Positions 8,641 through 16,574 of a stretch of DNA of 16,899 nt are shown in pieces (the first letter of the stretch is position 1; each line of letters begins with the position of its first letter). Location of the stretch: the NCBI GenBank assembly GCA_037442465.1, contig JBBIQI010000061.1:1-16899 (forward strand), given 5' to 3'. The translations under genes and the position numbers were made by a program. Origin of the DNA: DSNY01 sp037442465 (GTDB lineage: Bacteria; Pseudomonadota; Gammaproteobacteria; Burkholderiales; Burkholderiaceae_F). The notes below the pieces were generated by a model. That model was not told where the DNA came from. It searched no databases and saw nothing but the letters and a program-made list of their open reading frames with translations.

Positions 8641-9399
8641 GTGAATCGACTCGACATGCAGGGGCGCGGCGCGATCGTCACGGGCGGCGCCGCGGGTATC
8701 GGGCTGGCCACCGCGCGGCGGCTCGCCGCCTCGGGCGCGCGCGTGTCGCTGTGGGACCGCGACGCCGAAGCGCTCGAGCGCGCGCTGAAGGAGCTCGGCA
8801 ACGGACATCATGGGCACACGGTCGACGTGACCGACGAAGCCGCCGTGGCCGCGGCGCGCGACGCCAGCGTGGCCGCGCTCGGCCGCATCGATGCGCTGGT
8901 CTGCAGCGCGGGCATCACGGGGCCGAACACCACGGTGGAGCAATATCCGTTGGCCGCGTGGCAGCAGGTCATTGACGTCAATCTGACGGGAGTGTTCCTC
9001 TGCAACCGCGCGCTCGTCACGCACATGCGCGCGCACGACGGCGGCAAAGGCTACGGCCGCATCGTGAACATCGCCTCGATCGCCGGCAAGGAAGGCAACC
9101 CGAACGCGAGCGCATACAGCGCGTCGAAGGCGGCGGTGATTGCGCTGACCAAGTCGCTCGGCAAGGAGCTGGCCACCACCGGCATCCGCGTCAACTGCGT
9201 GACGCCGGCTGCGGTGAAGACGGGCATGTTCAGCCAGATGACGCCCTCGCACATCGACTACATGCTGTCGAAGATCCCGATGGGGCGCTTCGGCGAGGTC
9301 GACGAGATCGCGGCGATGGTCGCCTGGCTGTGCACCGAGGAGTGCTCGTTTTCCACCGGCGCCGCGTTTGACCTGTCGGGCGGGCGCGCGGTGTATTGA
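8641..9399 (+). CDS. SDR family oxidoreductase (NAD-type fingerprint)
   Basis: A classical short-chain dehydrogenase of 252 residues. The cofactor loop TGGAAGIG is at 14-21 and Asp39 follows the second strand, which favours NAD+. CSAG at 88-91 replaces the usual NNAG. Asn114 is in DVNLTG, catalytic Ser is 146, and the Tyr159/Lys163 pair is in YSASK. The LSGGRAVY ending is typical of sugar and 2-keto-3-deoxy-aldonate dehydrogenases. The start is GTG with a strong purine-rich site just upstream. It diverges from the dehydratase across a 168-base shared control region. With NAD+ it probably works in the oxidative direction, on the sugar itself or on the 2-keto-3-deoxy acid made by the dehydratase. 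This role is inferred from context. Confidence 0.94.
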   Translation: MNRLDMQGRGAIVTGGAAGIGLATARRLAASGARVSLWDRDAEALERALKELGNGHHGHTVDVTDEAAVAAARDASVAALGRIDALVCSAGITGPNTTVEQYPLAAWQQVIDVNLTGVFLCNRALVTHMRAHDGGKGYGRIVNIASIAGKEGNPNASAYSASKAAVIALTKSLGKELATTGIRVNCVTPAAVKTGMFSQMTPSHIDYMLSKIPMGRFGEVDEIAAMVAWLCTEECSFSTGAAFDLSGGRAVY

Positions 9400-9631
9400 T
9401 CCAGCGGTCGGAGGCTCGCTGTGCGCAGCGCGACGGCTTTCCTCTCGTTCGTTACGGGTGCTCGCTGGGTATCCGAGTCGACGGGCTTGACGGTTCGTCC
9501 GTCTCCGCTCGCCCGCTCGCGAAGCGGGGTGCACGGGAGAGTTTCATGTTTCACCCATTTCCGGCACCGATGACATCCACCCCTGCATCTTTCTCGAATG
9601 CGGGATTTCCCGGGTCCGCCGGCGGGGGCAC

Positions 9632-10702
9632 ATGACGCAGTCGGCCGCCGATTTGCCGCGGTACGCAGCGCGGGCGCTGCTCGACTGCGCACGCGAACTG
9701 CTCGCGCGCGCCGGCGTGGCCGCGCCGATCGCCGCCGACGTCGCCGAAGTGCTGCTCGAAGGCGATCTGCTCGGGCATGACACGCATGGGCTCGCGCTGC
9801 TCGCGCCTTACCTCGCGGAAATCGAACGCGGTGCGATGCGGCGCGACGGCGGATACGCGATCGTCAATGAGCGCCCCGCCGCGGCAACGTGGGACGGACG
9901 GCGGCTTCCGGGCCCGTGGCTGACCCGCCGCGCGGTCGATGCGGCGATCGAGCGCGCGCGCACGTACGGGACCGGCACGGTGGTCGTCCGCCGCAGCCAC
10001 CACATCGGCTGTCTGGCCGCGTACCCGCAGCGCGCGACCGATCAGGGGCTGGTGTTGCTGCTCGCCTGCTCGGATCCGAACGCGGCGAGCGTGGCGCCGT
10101 TCGGCGGCACGCGCGCGTTCGTCACGCCCGATCCGATTGCTTGCGGTTTTCCGACGGCCGGCGATCCGGTGCTGATCGACATCTCCGCATCGATCACGAC
10201 CAACGGCATGAGTGCGCGACTGCATCGTCAGGGGCGCAGGTTCTCGCATCCGTGGCTGCTCGACGCGCAGGGCGCTGCAACGGACGATCCCGCGGTGCTG
10301 TTCGCCGATCCGGCGGGCACGATCCTGCCGCTTGGCGGACTCGACGCGGGTCACAAGGGCTACGGGCTCGCGCTGATGATCGAGGCGCTGACGGCGGGGT
10401 TGGCCGGCTTCGGCCGCGCCGATGCGAAGGAAGGTTGGGGTGCGACGGTGTTCGTTCAGGCGCTCGATCCGGCCGCCTTCGGCGGCGCCGACGACTTCGT
10501 CCGCCAGGCCGAATGGCTGCGCGAAGCATGCCGCACGAATCCGCCGCGCGCCGGCTTCGATCGCGTCCGGCTGCCCGGCGAACGCGGCCTGGCGCGCCGG
10601 CGCGAGCAACTCGAGCGGGGTGTCGCGCTGAACGCCGACATCCTGCCCGCGCTCGCACCGTGGGCAGAGCGGTTCGGCGTCGCACTGCCGGCTGCGCTGT
10701 AG
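9632..10702 (+). CDS. Ldh2/malate-lactate dehydrogenase family oxidoreductase
   Basis: A 356-residue member of the Ldh2 family (malate/L-lactate dehydrogenase type, unrelated to classical LDH). Recognisable signatures are GHDTHG near 48-53, the RRSHHIG segment near 120-126 that corresponds to the family's active-site His region, the DPIACGFPT and DISAS stretch, and GHKGYGLALMIE, a very conserved block. Members use NAD(P) to interconvert 2-keto acids with 2-hydroxy acids or cyclic imines with amino acids (YiaK, ComC, DpkA and others). The ATG at 9632 follows a G-rich site. The 232-base gap behind the SDR gene holds no ORF, only a small cccgct/agcggg hairpin (9512-9528) and an AT-richer stretch at 9540-9600. 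The gene is probably part of the same catabolic locus. Confidence 0.92.
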   Translation: MTQSAADLPRYAARALLDCARELLARAGVAAPIAADVAEVLLEGDLLGHDTHGLALLAPYLAEIERGAMRRDGGYAIVNERPAAATWDGRRLPGPWLTRRAVDAAIERARTYGTGTVVVRRSHHIGCLAAYPQRATDQGLVLLLACSDPNAASVAPFGGTRAFVTPDPIACGFPTAGDPVLIDISASITTNGMSARLHRQGRRFSHPWLLDAQGAATDDPAVLFADPAGTILPLGGLDAGHKGYGLALMIEALTAGLAGFGRADAKEGWGATVFVQALDPAAFGGADDFVRQAEWLREACRTNPPRAGFDRVRLPGERGLARRREQLERGVALNADILPALAPWAERFGVALPAAL

Positions 10703-11025
10703 CCGCCTCGCCGACGCTGCGCCAATCGACAAAGGCGCTGTGACCACCGACACTCGGACGGCACGGCAAACGTCCTTCGCGCGCCGCGGAGCTGTCCGGG
10801 TCTCGGTGGCGAATCCTTCGGCGTTCGTTCGCAGACCGGGGTTCGACCCTAGCCCGGATGTTTCACGAGGTCGCCCCCGCGTGCGTACTTTCTTTTCCTT
10901 CGACAGGCACTTGCGGTTCGCCGAGCGCAATCCGTTCCGTATCGCCGGGGCTACGCCGACTGCGCGCCCTCCGTGCCTCTGTGTTGAAATCCGCGTTTTC
11001 GCATTCGCGGGATTCCGGGGGGCGG
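10703..11025. repeat. Repeat-rich non-coding gap with R2 and R3 fragments
   Basis: This 323-base gap contains no convincing gene. Bases 10801-10827 match 318-344 (22 of 27), and 10964-10988 carries another R2 block (cctccgtgcctctgtgttgaaa). The R3 motif lies between them at 10849-10870. The long frame that reads through from 10858 into the TldD-like gene translates the repeats and lacks family similarity before residue 57. Confidence 0.6.
10849..10870 (+). repeat. R3 22-base motif, second copy
   Basis: It matches the reverse complement of 450-471 at 20 of 22 bases. Here it sits in the gap between the Ldh2 gene and the TldD-like gene rather than at a stop codon. Confidence 0.55.
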
Positions 11026-12477
11026 ATGGAACACGTCGCCAGTCGATTCAGAGCGCTTGCGCCGGCGGTGGATCACTGCTCGATCCGCGTCGTCGAAGAA
11101 GACGCCGAGATGATCTCGGTACGTCAGGACGTGCCCGAGCCGGTGCAGGCATCGCGCGATCGCGGCGCGATGGTCACGGTGGTCGACGGCGACGGCGTCG
11201 GCTACGCGGCGACTGGCGATCTCAGCGATGCGGGGCTGAAGGACGCGATCGCGCGCGCGCACGAATGGGCGCGGCTCGCGCGCGGCCGTTCGGTGTTCGA
11301 CGGTGCAACGCCCGCGCTGCCGCGCCCGAACGGGCGCTACGCGACGCCGGTGGCCAAACCGCTGCGCGCGAGCAAGGCCGAGCGCATCGAGCTGCTGATG
11401 CGCGAATCGACCGCGTGCCGGCTCGACGGCCGCATCGTCGATTGGGCCGCCTCGCTGTGGACCACGCGCACGCGCCAGCTCATCGCCACCGCCGACGGCG
11501 GCGAGACCTTCCAGCAATGGGAGTTCACCGTGCCCGGGCTGCACGTGACTGCGCACGAGGGCGGCGTGACGCAGACGCGCTCGTGGGGCGGCCGCTACAA
11601 CGGCTATTGCCAGCAGGGCGGCTTCGAGATCGTCGAGCGTTCGGGATTCATCGGCAGCGGCCGGCTCACCGCCGAAGAGGCGCTGCAACTGCTCGCCGCG
11701 CCCAACTGCCCGAGCGGTACGATGGACGTCGTGCTGATGCCCGACCAGATGATGCTGCAGATCCACGAGTCGATCGGGCATCCGCTCGAACTCGACCGCA
11801 TCCTCGGCGACGAGCGCAACTACGCCGGCACGAGCTTCGTCACGCTCGACATGTTCGGCACGTATCGGTACGGCTCGCCGCTGCTGAACGTCACGTTCGA
11901 TCCGACTCGGCCCGAGGAGTTCGCGAGCTTTGCCTTCGACGACGAAGGTGCGCCGGCGCGGCGCGAGTACCTGATCAAGGACGGGTTGCTGCTGCGTCCG
12001 CTCGGCGGCGCGAGTTCGCAGCAGCGCGCACGGCGCCAGCGTCCCGACATCGCCGGCGTGGCGACCGCGCGCGCGTGCGCCTGGAACCGCCCGCCGATCG
12101 ACCGCATGAGCAACCTGAACGTCGAGCCCGGCACGAGCACGCTCGACGAAATGATCGCCGCGACCGAACTTGGCGTGCTGATGAAGACCAACCGCTCGTG
12201 GTCGATCGACGACTCGCGCAACAAGTTCCAGTTCGGCTGCGAATGGGGGCAGATGATCCGCAACGGCCGGCTGGCCGAAGTGGTGCGCGATCCGAACTAC
12301 CGCGGCATCAGCGCTACGTTCTGGCGCTCGCTCGCGATGGTCGGCCGCCCCGAGACGGTCGAAGTCATGGGCACGCCGTATTGCGGCAAGGGCGAACCGA
12401 ACCAGGCGATCCGCGTCGGCCATGCAAGCCCGGTGTGCCGCTTCACCGGCGTGGACGTATTCGGCGCGGAGCGGTGA
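11026..12477 (+). CDS. TldD-like metallopeptidase (TldD/PmbA family)
   Basis: A 483-residue protein of the TldD/PmbA family. The metal-binding H247-E-S-I-G-H252 fits the family's HExxxH signature, and Cys453 in YCGKGEP sits where the third metal ligand is found in TldD. In enterobacteria TldD works with TldE as a heterodimer that cleaves unfolded peptides, including the microcin B17 leader and the antitoxin CcdA. This protein belongs to a divergent branch that often sits as its own pair beside a TldE-like gene, as here. The ATG at 11026 has GGGGGGCGG directly upstream, and similarity begins there. Cytoplasmic; no signal peptide. Its partner lies 397 bases downstream behind repeats. The natural substrate is unknown. 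Confidence 0.92.
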   Translation: MEHVASRFRALAPAVDHCSIRVVEEDAEMISVRQDVPEPVQASRDRGAMVTVVDGDGVGYAATGDLSDAGLKDAIARAHEWARLARGRSVFDGATPALPRPNGRYATPVAKPLRASKAERIELLMRESTACRLDGRIVDWAASLWTTRTRQLIATADGGETFQQWEFTVPGLHVTAHEGGVTQTRSWGGRYNGYCQQGGFEIVERSGFIGSGRLTAEEALQLLAAPNCPSGTMDVVLMPDQMMLQIHESIGHPLELDRILGDERNYAGTSFVTLDMFGTYRYGSPLLNVTFDPTRPEEFASFAFDDEGAPARREYLIKDGLLLRPLGGASSQQRARRQRPDIAGVATARACAWNRPPIDRMSNLNVEPGTSTLDEMIAATELGVLMKTNRSWSIDDSRNKFQFGCEWGQMIRNGRLAEVVRDPNYRGISATFWRSLAMVGRPETVEVMGTPYCGKGEPNQAIRVGHASPVCRFTGVDVFGAER

Positions 12478-12483
12478 ACGATC

Positions 12484-12648
12484 GTGCTCATCACTGAGGA
12501 CACCAAGCACAGCGAGAATGAATTCGTTGTCCTTTGTGCCTCTGCGCGCGACGGACTGTTCAGCCTTTGGCCGGGCCCGACCCGAACCGCAGAGGCACGG
12601 AAAGAACTTCGCCCTTTCCTCGGTGTTCTCGATGCCCTCGGCGTTTAT
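12484..12648. repeat. R2-type repeat with inverted arms between the TldD-like and TldE-like genes
   Basis: The perfect 11-base arms gtgcctctgcg (12536-12546) and cgcagaggcac (12588-12598) enclose a 41-base GC-rich loop. Flanking text (aggacaccaag, cctttgtgcctctgc) resembles the R2 copy at 173-400. Nothing in it reads as a gene. Confidence 0.6.
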
Positions 12649-12833
12649 CGAGGATTACGCAACCTCGTGACACCGCCACCTTGCAAGTTCGCTTCGCGCC
12701 GGCTGTCGCCGGTTCCGTCATCCCGAGCGCAGCGAGGGATCTCGGCACTGCGAGCAGCGCAGATTCCTCGCCCTTGGCTCGGAATGGCGAGGGCCGAGGC
12801 ATGCGCACGCCGAGCGGTTGGCACGTGTCCCGA
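12649..12833. repeat. R1 dispersed repeat, copy A
   Basis: Bases 12686-12729 are identical over 44 bases to 14288-14331. The upstream block (ctcgtgacaccgccaccttgc) is also shared, and its tail from 12777 parallels 23-78. Internally, the halves ccgagcg-agcgagggatctcg and agattcctcg--ttggctcggaa form an imperfect inverted repeat, so the element can fold. It fills the space directly upstream of the TldE-like gene. Confidence 0.8.
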
Positions 12834-12874
12834 GAATGAGTCATGGTCCACAGAAGCGATCTTCGCAGCAGACG

Positions 12875-14197
12875 ATGAAGCAAGCTTTTTTTGAACTCGC
12901 CGAGCACGCGATTGCGCAACTGCGCGGCGACGAAGTGCTGCTGGCGAACTTCGCGGGCGAGGAAACCGACTTCGTGCGCTTCAACCGCGCGCAGGTGCGG
13001 CAGCCGCTGAGCGTGCGGCAGGCGCAGCTCACGTTGTCGGTGATCTGGTCCGGCCGCCGCAACAACGCGACGCTCACGCTCAGCGGCAACCCGGCGCAGG
13101 ACCGTGCGCGCGTGGCGGAAGCGATCGGCGCGCTGCGCGACGAGCTGCGCACGCTGCCGGCGGACCCGTACCTGCTGTACGCGACCGATGCGACGAGCTC
13201 CAACCGCGAGGACCGCGGCCGCCTTCCCTCCGCGGCCGAGGCGATCGGCGAGATCACCGCGACCGCGCGGGGTGCCGACCTCGTAGGTCTGCTCGCCAGC
13301 GGACCGATCTACCGCGGGTTTGCCAATTCACTGGGCAGCCGGCATTGGCATGCGGTCGACGCGTTCCTGTTCGACTGGTCGCTGTATTACGCGGCCGACA
13401 AGGCGGTGAAATGCGCGTGGGCGGGGAGCCGCTGGGACGCAACGGAGCTCGCGCGCCGCATCGACGCCGGCCGCGCACAGCTCGAGTACCTGTCCAGACC
13501 GCCGCGCACGATCGAGCCGGGCGAATACCGCGCGTATCTGGCGCCCGCCGCGGTCGACGAGTTGACGCAGATGCTGAACTGGTCCGGCGTGTCGGCCAAG
13601 GCGCAGCGGACCAAGCAGAGCTGCCTGCAGAAGCTCGTCGACGGCGAAGCGCCGCTGTCGCCGCTCGTGACCGTGCGCGAAGACATCGCCGGCGGCCTCG
13701 CCCCCGCGTTCGACGAAGCGGGCTTCGCGCGCCCGCAGTCGGTCGCGCTGATCCAACAAGGCCGCCACGCCGGCAGCCTGGTCAGCCCGCGCACGGCGAA
13801 GGAGTACGGCATCGAAACCAACGGCGCAAGTGACGACGAAGCGATGCAGTCGATGGCGATGAGCGGCGGCCTGCTGCCCGAATCGCACGCGCTGGCGGCG
13901 CTCGACACGGGCCTGGCGATCGGCAACTTGCACTACCTGAACTTCTCCGACCGCCCGAGCGGTCGCATCACGGGGCTGACGCGCTTCGCGACGTTCTGGG
14001 TCGAGCACGGCCAGATCGTTGCGCCGGTCAACGTGATGCGCTTCGACGACACGCTGTATCGCCTGCTCGGCGCGAACCTCGAAGCGTTGACGCGCGAACC
14101 GCAGTGGACGATGGATGCGCGCACTTACGGCGCGCGCTCGGTGCAGACGAGCCGCGTGCCGGGGGCGCTGGTGACGAAGATGGCGTTCACGCTGTAG
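12875..14197 (+). CDS. TldE/PmbA-like partner of the TldD-like peptidase
   Basis: A 440-residue TldD/PmbA-family protein without an HExxxH motif, as expected for the non-catalytic TldE partner. Its C-terminal third has the family's conserved run: YGIETNG near 310-317, NLHYLNFSDRPSGRITG, TRFATFWVEHG and APVNVMRFDDTLYRLLG. It probably forms a heterodimer with the TldD-like protein at 11026-12477. The start is uncertain. In-frame options are ATG 12875, ATG 12836 and TTG 12818; none has a good ribosome site, and the earlier ones lie at the repeat edge. ATG 12875 is preferred because the two longer forms would add repeat-derived residues. It is bracketed by two R1 copies, which is unusual for a partner normally close to TldD. 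Confidence 0.88.
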   Translation: MKQAFFELAEHAIAQLRGDEVLLANFAGEETDFVRFNRAQVRQPLSVRQAQLTLSVIWSGRRNNATLTLSGNPAQDRARVAEAIGALRDELRTLPADPYLLYATDATSSNREDRGRLPSAAEAIGEITATARGADLVGLLASGPIYRGFANSLGSRHWHAVDAFLFDWSLYYAADKAVKCAWAGSRWDATELARRIDAGRAQLEYLSRPPRTIEPGEYRAYLAPAAVDELTQMLNWSGVSAKAQRTKQSCLQKLVDGEAPLSPLVTVREDIAGGLAPAFDEAGFARPQSVALIQQGRHAGSLVSPRTAKEYGIETNGASDDEAMQSMAMSGGLLPESHALAALDTGLAIGNLHYLNFSDRPSGRITGLTRFATFWVEHGQIVAPVNVMRFDDTLYRLLGANLEALTREPQWTMDARTYGARSVQTSRVPGALVTKMAFTL

Positions 14198-14250
14198 AAG
14201 CCATTTCAGAATCCGCGGCGGTCGCGGTGGGATCTTGAGACACGTTCTGT

Positions 14251-14400
14251 CGAGAATTGCGCAAGCTCGTGACACCGCCACCTTGCGAGTTCGCTTCGCG
14301 CCGGCTGTCGCCGGTTCCGTCATCCCGAGCGAAGCCGAGGGATCTCGGCGCAGCGAGCGGGTGAGATTCCTCGCCTTCGGCTCGGAATGACGAGGAACCT
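14251..14400. repeat. R1 dispersed repeat, copy B
   Basis: A direct repeat of copy A beginning near cgag-attgcgcaa-ctcgtgacacc. It contains the exact 44-base block at 14288-14331. Its second half (gagattcctcgccttcggctcggaatgac pattern) forms an imperfect inverted repeat with catcccgagcgaagccgagggatctcg. The rest of the gap to 14541 holds an AT-richer segment, 14440-14510, with no credible gene, and the ribosome site of the GNAT gene. Confidence 0.8.
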
Positions 14401-14541
14401 CGGCTCGGCGTGACCCGGGGCAGCGCAGTGAACGGACGACAAGTCGCCAACTGCCGGATTTGGGTAATGGTCAATAGGCACGGCATACGGTTGCGCCCCG
14501 GAAGCGATGCGCTGTCGCGCCGTGTTCAAGGAGGTCCGACC

Positions 14542-15186
14542 GTGCTTTCGAAACGACGCCCGCCTGCGGCCAAACGTGCGCCACGTCCAACGCTGCGAAC
14601 CGCCGCCCCTCGGCTCATCGTTCGCCCGCTCACGCCCGAACGCTGGCCCGATCTCGAAGCGGTTTTCAACGCGAGAGGCTGCTCGGTCGCGCGTAACTGC
14701 TGGTGCATGTACTACCGCCGCAGCGGCTCGCGCGGTTCGCTGCCCGCCGGAACGACTCACGCGCAGGCCAACCGCGCCGAGCTGCGCGCGCTGGTCGATG
14801 CGGGCGAACCGCCAGGCCTCATCGGCTACCTCGGCCGCAAGCCGGTCGGCTGGGTGTCGCTCGGGCCGCGCGAAGACTTCGCCAAGCTGCAGCGCTCGCC
14901 CGTGATGAAGCCGGTCGACGATCAGCGGGTCTGGTCGATCGTCTGCTTCGTCGTGCCGGGCGAGCACCGCGGCCAAGGTATCGCGCGCGCGCTGCTCGGC
15001 GGCGCGATCGCCTACGCGAAGAAGCGCGGCGCGCGGCTGCTCGAGGCCTACCCGGTCGACAAGCCCGACCGCGCGAGCGACGAATCGATGTGGTTCGGCG
15101 CGAAGTCGATGTACGACGCGGCCGGATTCAAGGAAGTCGCGCGCCGCAAGCCGCAGCGGCCGGTCGTGCGATTGCAGCTCGCGTGA
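14542..15186 (+). CDS. GNAT family N-acetyltransferase
   Basis: An acetyl-CoA-dependent transferase of 214 residues. An Arg/Pro/Ala-rich leader of about 23 residues precedes the GNAT fold, which opens with LIVRPLTPE. Motif A, binding the acetyl-CoA pyrophosphate, is at about 133-150 (SIVCFVVPGEHRGQGIA). The C-terminal SMYDAAGFKEVARR fits motif B. The N-terminal NCWCMYYRR segment (52-60) is typical of one uncharacterised GNAT subgroup. The GTG at 14542 is chosen because AAGGAGGTCC lies seven bases upstream, a near-perfect ribosome site. The in-frame start at 14410 would read through the repeat tail. The acceptor (protein, amine or antibiotic) cannot be predicted. It stands alone between repeats and a downstream hairpin. 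Confidence 0.9.
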   Translation: MLSKRRPPAAKRAPRPTLRTAAPRLIVRPLTPERWPDLEAVFNARGCSVARNCWCMYYRRSGSRGSLPAGTTHAQANRAELRALVDAGEPPGLIGYLGRKPVGWVSLGPREDFAKLQRSPVMKPVDDQRVWSIVCFVVPGEHRGQGIARALLGGAIAYAKKRGARLLEAYPVDKPDRASDESMWFGAKSMYDAAGFKEVARRKPQRPVVRLQLA

Positions 15187-15209
15187 GCCGCTGACGTCGC
15201 GCGTTGCAC

Positions 15210-15240
15210 GCGCCCCCGATCTCGGTTCGATCGTGGGCGC
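15210..15240 (+). terminator. Strong hairpin after the GNAT gene, possible terminator
   Basis: The arms at 15210-15221 (gcgcccccgatc) and 15229-15240 (gatcgtgggcgc) pair over 12 positions with one mismatch and a 7-base loop, 24 bases after the GNAT stop. There is no T-run, so factor-dependent or partial termination, or 3'-end protection, is more likely than classic intrinsic termination. Confidence 0.45.
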
Positions 15241-15309
15241 AGCAGCGGCGCGGCCGACGTCTCATTACGCCGGCAGCGCGTGCAGAATCCGCACCTCGTT
15301 CCCACCCCC

Positions 15310-16290
15310 ATGTCTTCGCCCCAACCTTTCCCAACCACCACGATCGAACCGACACCGAACTCCGACGCAAGGCAGCGCGCCGCGCTGTTGCTCGCACTGG
15401 GGCTGATCCTCGTCTGGGGTGCCAACTTCTCGGTGCAGAAAGCCGTGTTCGCGGCATTGGGCCCCGGCGGATTTCTGTTCGCGCGCTACCTGATCATGCC
15501 GCTCGCCGCCGTGGCGCTGCTGTGGCAGCGCTACGGGCGGCGCTGGCCGCGGCTCGCGCGCGACGAATGGTGGGCGCTGGCGCGGCTCGCGGCGCTCGGA
15601 CACGTGCTGCACGTGGGGCTGGTGACCTTCGGCATCCACTGGTCGACCGCGTTCTCCAGCTCGTTGATCCTCGCGTGCGGACCGGTGTTCACGCTGCTGA
15701 TCCTGCGGCTCACCGGCGCGGAGCGGTTAACGCGCGCGCAGGTCGCGGGGGTGGCGGTCGCGTGTGCCGGCGTGCTCGTGTTCCTGTCCGACAAGCTGCT
15801 CGGCGCGCAGTGGCGCGCGGGCGGCGGCGATCTCGTGCTGCTGGTCGCCGCGGCGTTCTTCTCCGCGTACACGGTCGCCGCGAAGCCCGCGTTCGAGCGG
15901 CACGGCGGCGTGGTGGTGATGGCGTACACGACGCTGATCGGCGCGGTGCCGCTGGTGCTGCTTTCCGCGCCTGCGGGTCTCGCCGTCGACTGGGCGGCGG
16001 TGACGCCCGCGATCTGGGCGGGGCTCGCGTGGGCGGTGATCGTCTCGGCGTTCTTCGGCTGGATCGTCTGGGGCTGGGTCAACGGCGTGCGCGGCGTCGC
16101 GCGCACCGCGCCGCTGCTGTACCTGATGCCGCCGGTCGCCGGTGTGGTTGCATGGTTCGCTACCGGCGAAGGCTACACGCTGATCAAGATCGCGGGCGCC
16201 GCGATCACGCTCGGCGGCGTGGCACTCGCTCAGTTCGCGCCGCGCGCAAGACCCGCGGCGCCGCCGGAGAGCGTGACGGTGGTCGATTGA
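15310..16290 (+). CDS. EamA/DMT-family transporter
   Basis: An inner-membrane drug/metabolite transporter of 326 residues with ten hydrophobic segments in two EamA repeats. The first repeat runs from about residue 24 to 160 and the second from about 173 to 310. The opening LGLILVWGANFSVQKAVF is a family hallmark, and the last helix is followed by a short Pro/Ala-rich tail. Members export amino acids, metabolites or drugs. The ATG at 15310 is used; an in-frame GTG at 15280 is possible, and neither has a clear ribosome site. The gene lies 123 bases after the GNAT gene, behind a hairpin, so it may have its own promoter. The substrate is unknown. Confidence 0.9.
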   Translation: MSSPQPFPTTTIEPTPNSDARQRAALLLALGLILVWGANFSVQKAVFAALGPGGFLFARYLIMPLAAVALLWQRYGRRWPRLARDEWWALARLAALGHVLHVGLVTFGIHWSTAFSSSLILACGPVFTLLILRLTGAERLTRAQVAGVAVACAGVLVFLSDKLLGAQWRAGGGDLVLLVAAAFFSAYTVAAKPAFERHGGVVVMAYTTLIGAVPLVLLSAPAGLAVDWAAVTPAIWAGLAWAVIVSAFFGWIVWGWVNGVRGVARTAPLLYLMPPVAGVVAWFATGEGYTLIKIAGAAITLGGVALAQFAPRARPAAPPESVTVVD

Positions 16291-16323
16291 GCCGCGAGCG
16301 CCCGTCGTGCCGGCGGATCCGTG

Positions 16324-16341
16324 CCAACGCCGCGGTGTTGG
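16324..16341. promoter_or_regulatory. 18-base palindrome upstream of the antitoxin gene, candidate autoregulatory operator
   Basis: The sequence ccaacgccgcggtgttgg is self-complementary at 9 of 10 pairs counted from the ends inward (one mismatched pair). It lies 32 bases before the antitoxin ATG. Toxin-antitoxin operons usually repress themselves through such sites. Here the link is positional only. Confidence 0.35.
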
Positions 16342-16373
16342 ACAGGTGCCGTCGCAGCAGGAGAACGAACTTC

Positions 16374-16574
16374 ATGATCGACATCGAAGCGTTGAGTCAA
16401 GAACAGCGGCCGCAGCGCTTCGAGAAGCCATGGGACAGCCTGTCGTCCCGCGCCGAGTCGATTCCGTTGACGAGGGCCCAACGCCAAGAGCTCGACCGCC
16501 GCCTCGATGACCTCGAACGCGAAGGACCGACCGGTCTGCCCGCGGAAGCAGTGTTCGACCGGCTGCGACACCGA
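16374..16574 (+). CDS. Addiction-module antitoxin-like protein, stop codon apparently lost
   Basis: The first 66 residues resemble the putative addiction-module antitoxins that pair with RelE/ParE toxins: a short N-terminal helix, WDSLSSR near 20-26, LTRAQRQELDRRLDDLE near 32-48, and a GPTGLP-x-EAVFDRLR end. The ATG at 16374 follows CAGGAG. The expected stop is missing. The codon at 16572-16574 is CGA where TGA would end the protein, and the frame then stays open to the window edge, reading the toxin gene out of frame. Two prolines in the first helix (residues 13 and 19), one where relatives usually have Leu before WDSL, suggest decay. It is either a pseudogene or a novel C-terminally extended form. 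Confidence 0.65.

Noticed and set aside
9551..10930. A 459-codon minus-strand ORF opposite the Ldh2 gene
   Set aside because: Its translation is Arg-rich and repeat-derived at the start, and it overlaps the well-supported Ldh2 frame completely.
10951..12510. A 519-codon minus-strand ORF opposite the TldD-like gene
   Set aside because: Antisense to the HESIGH-containing TldD-like frame, with no recognisable domain.
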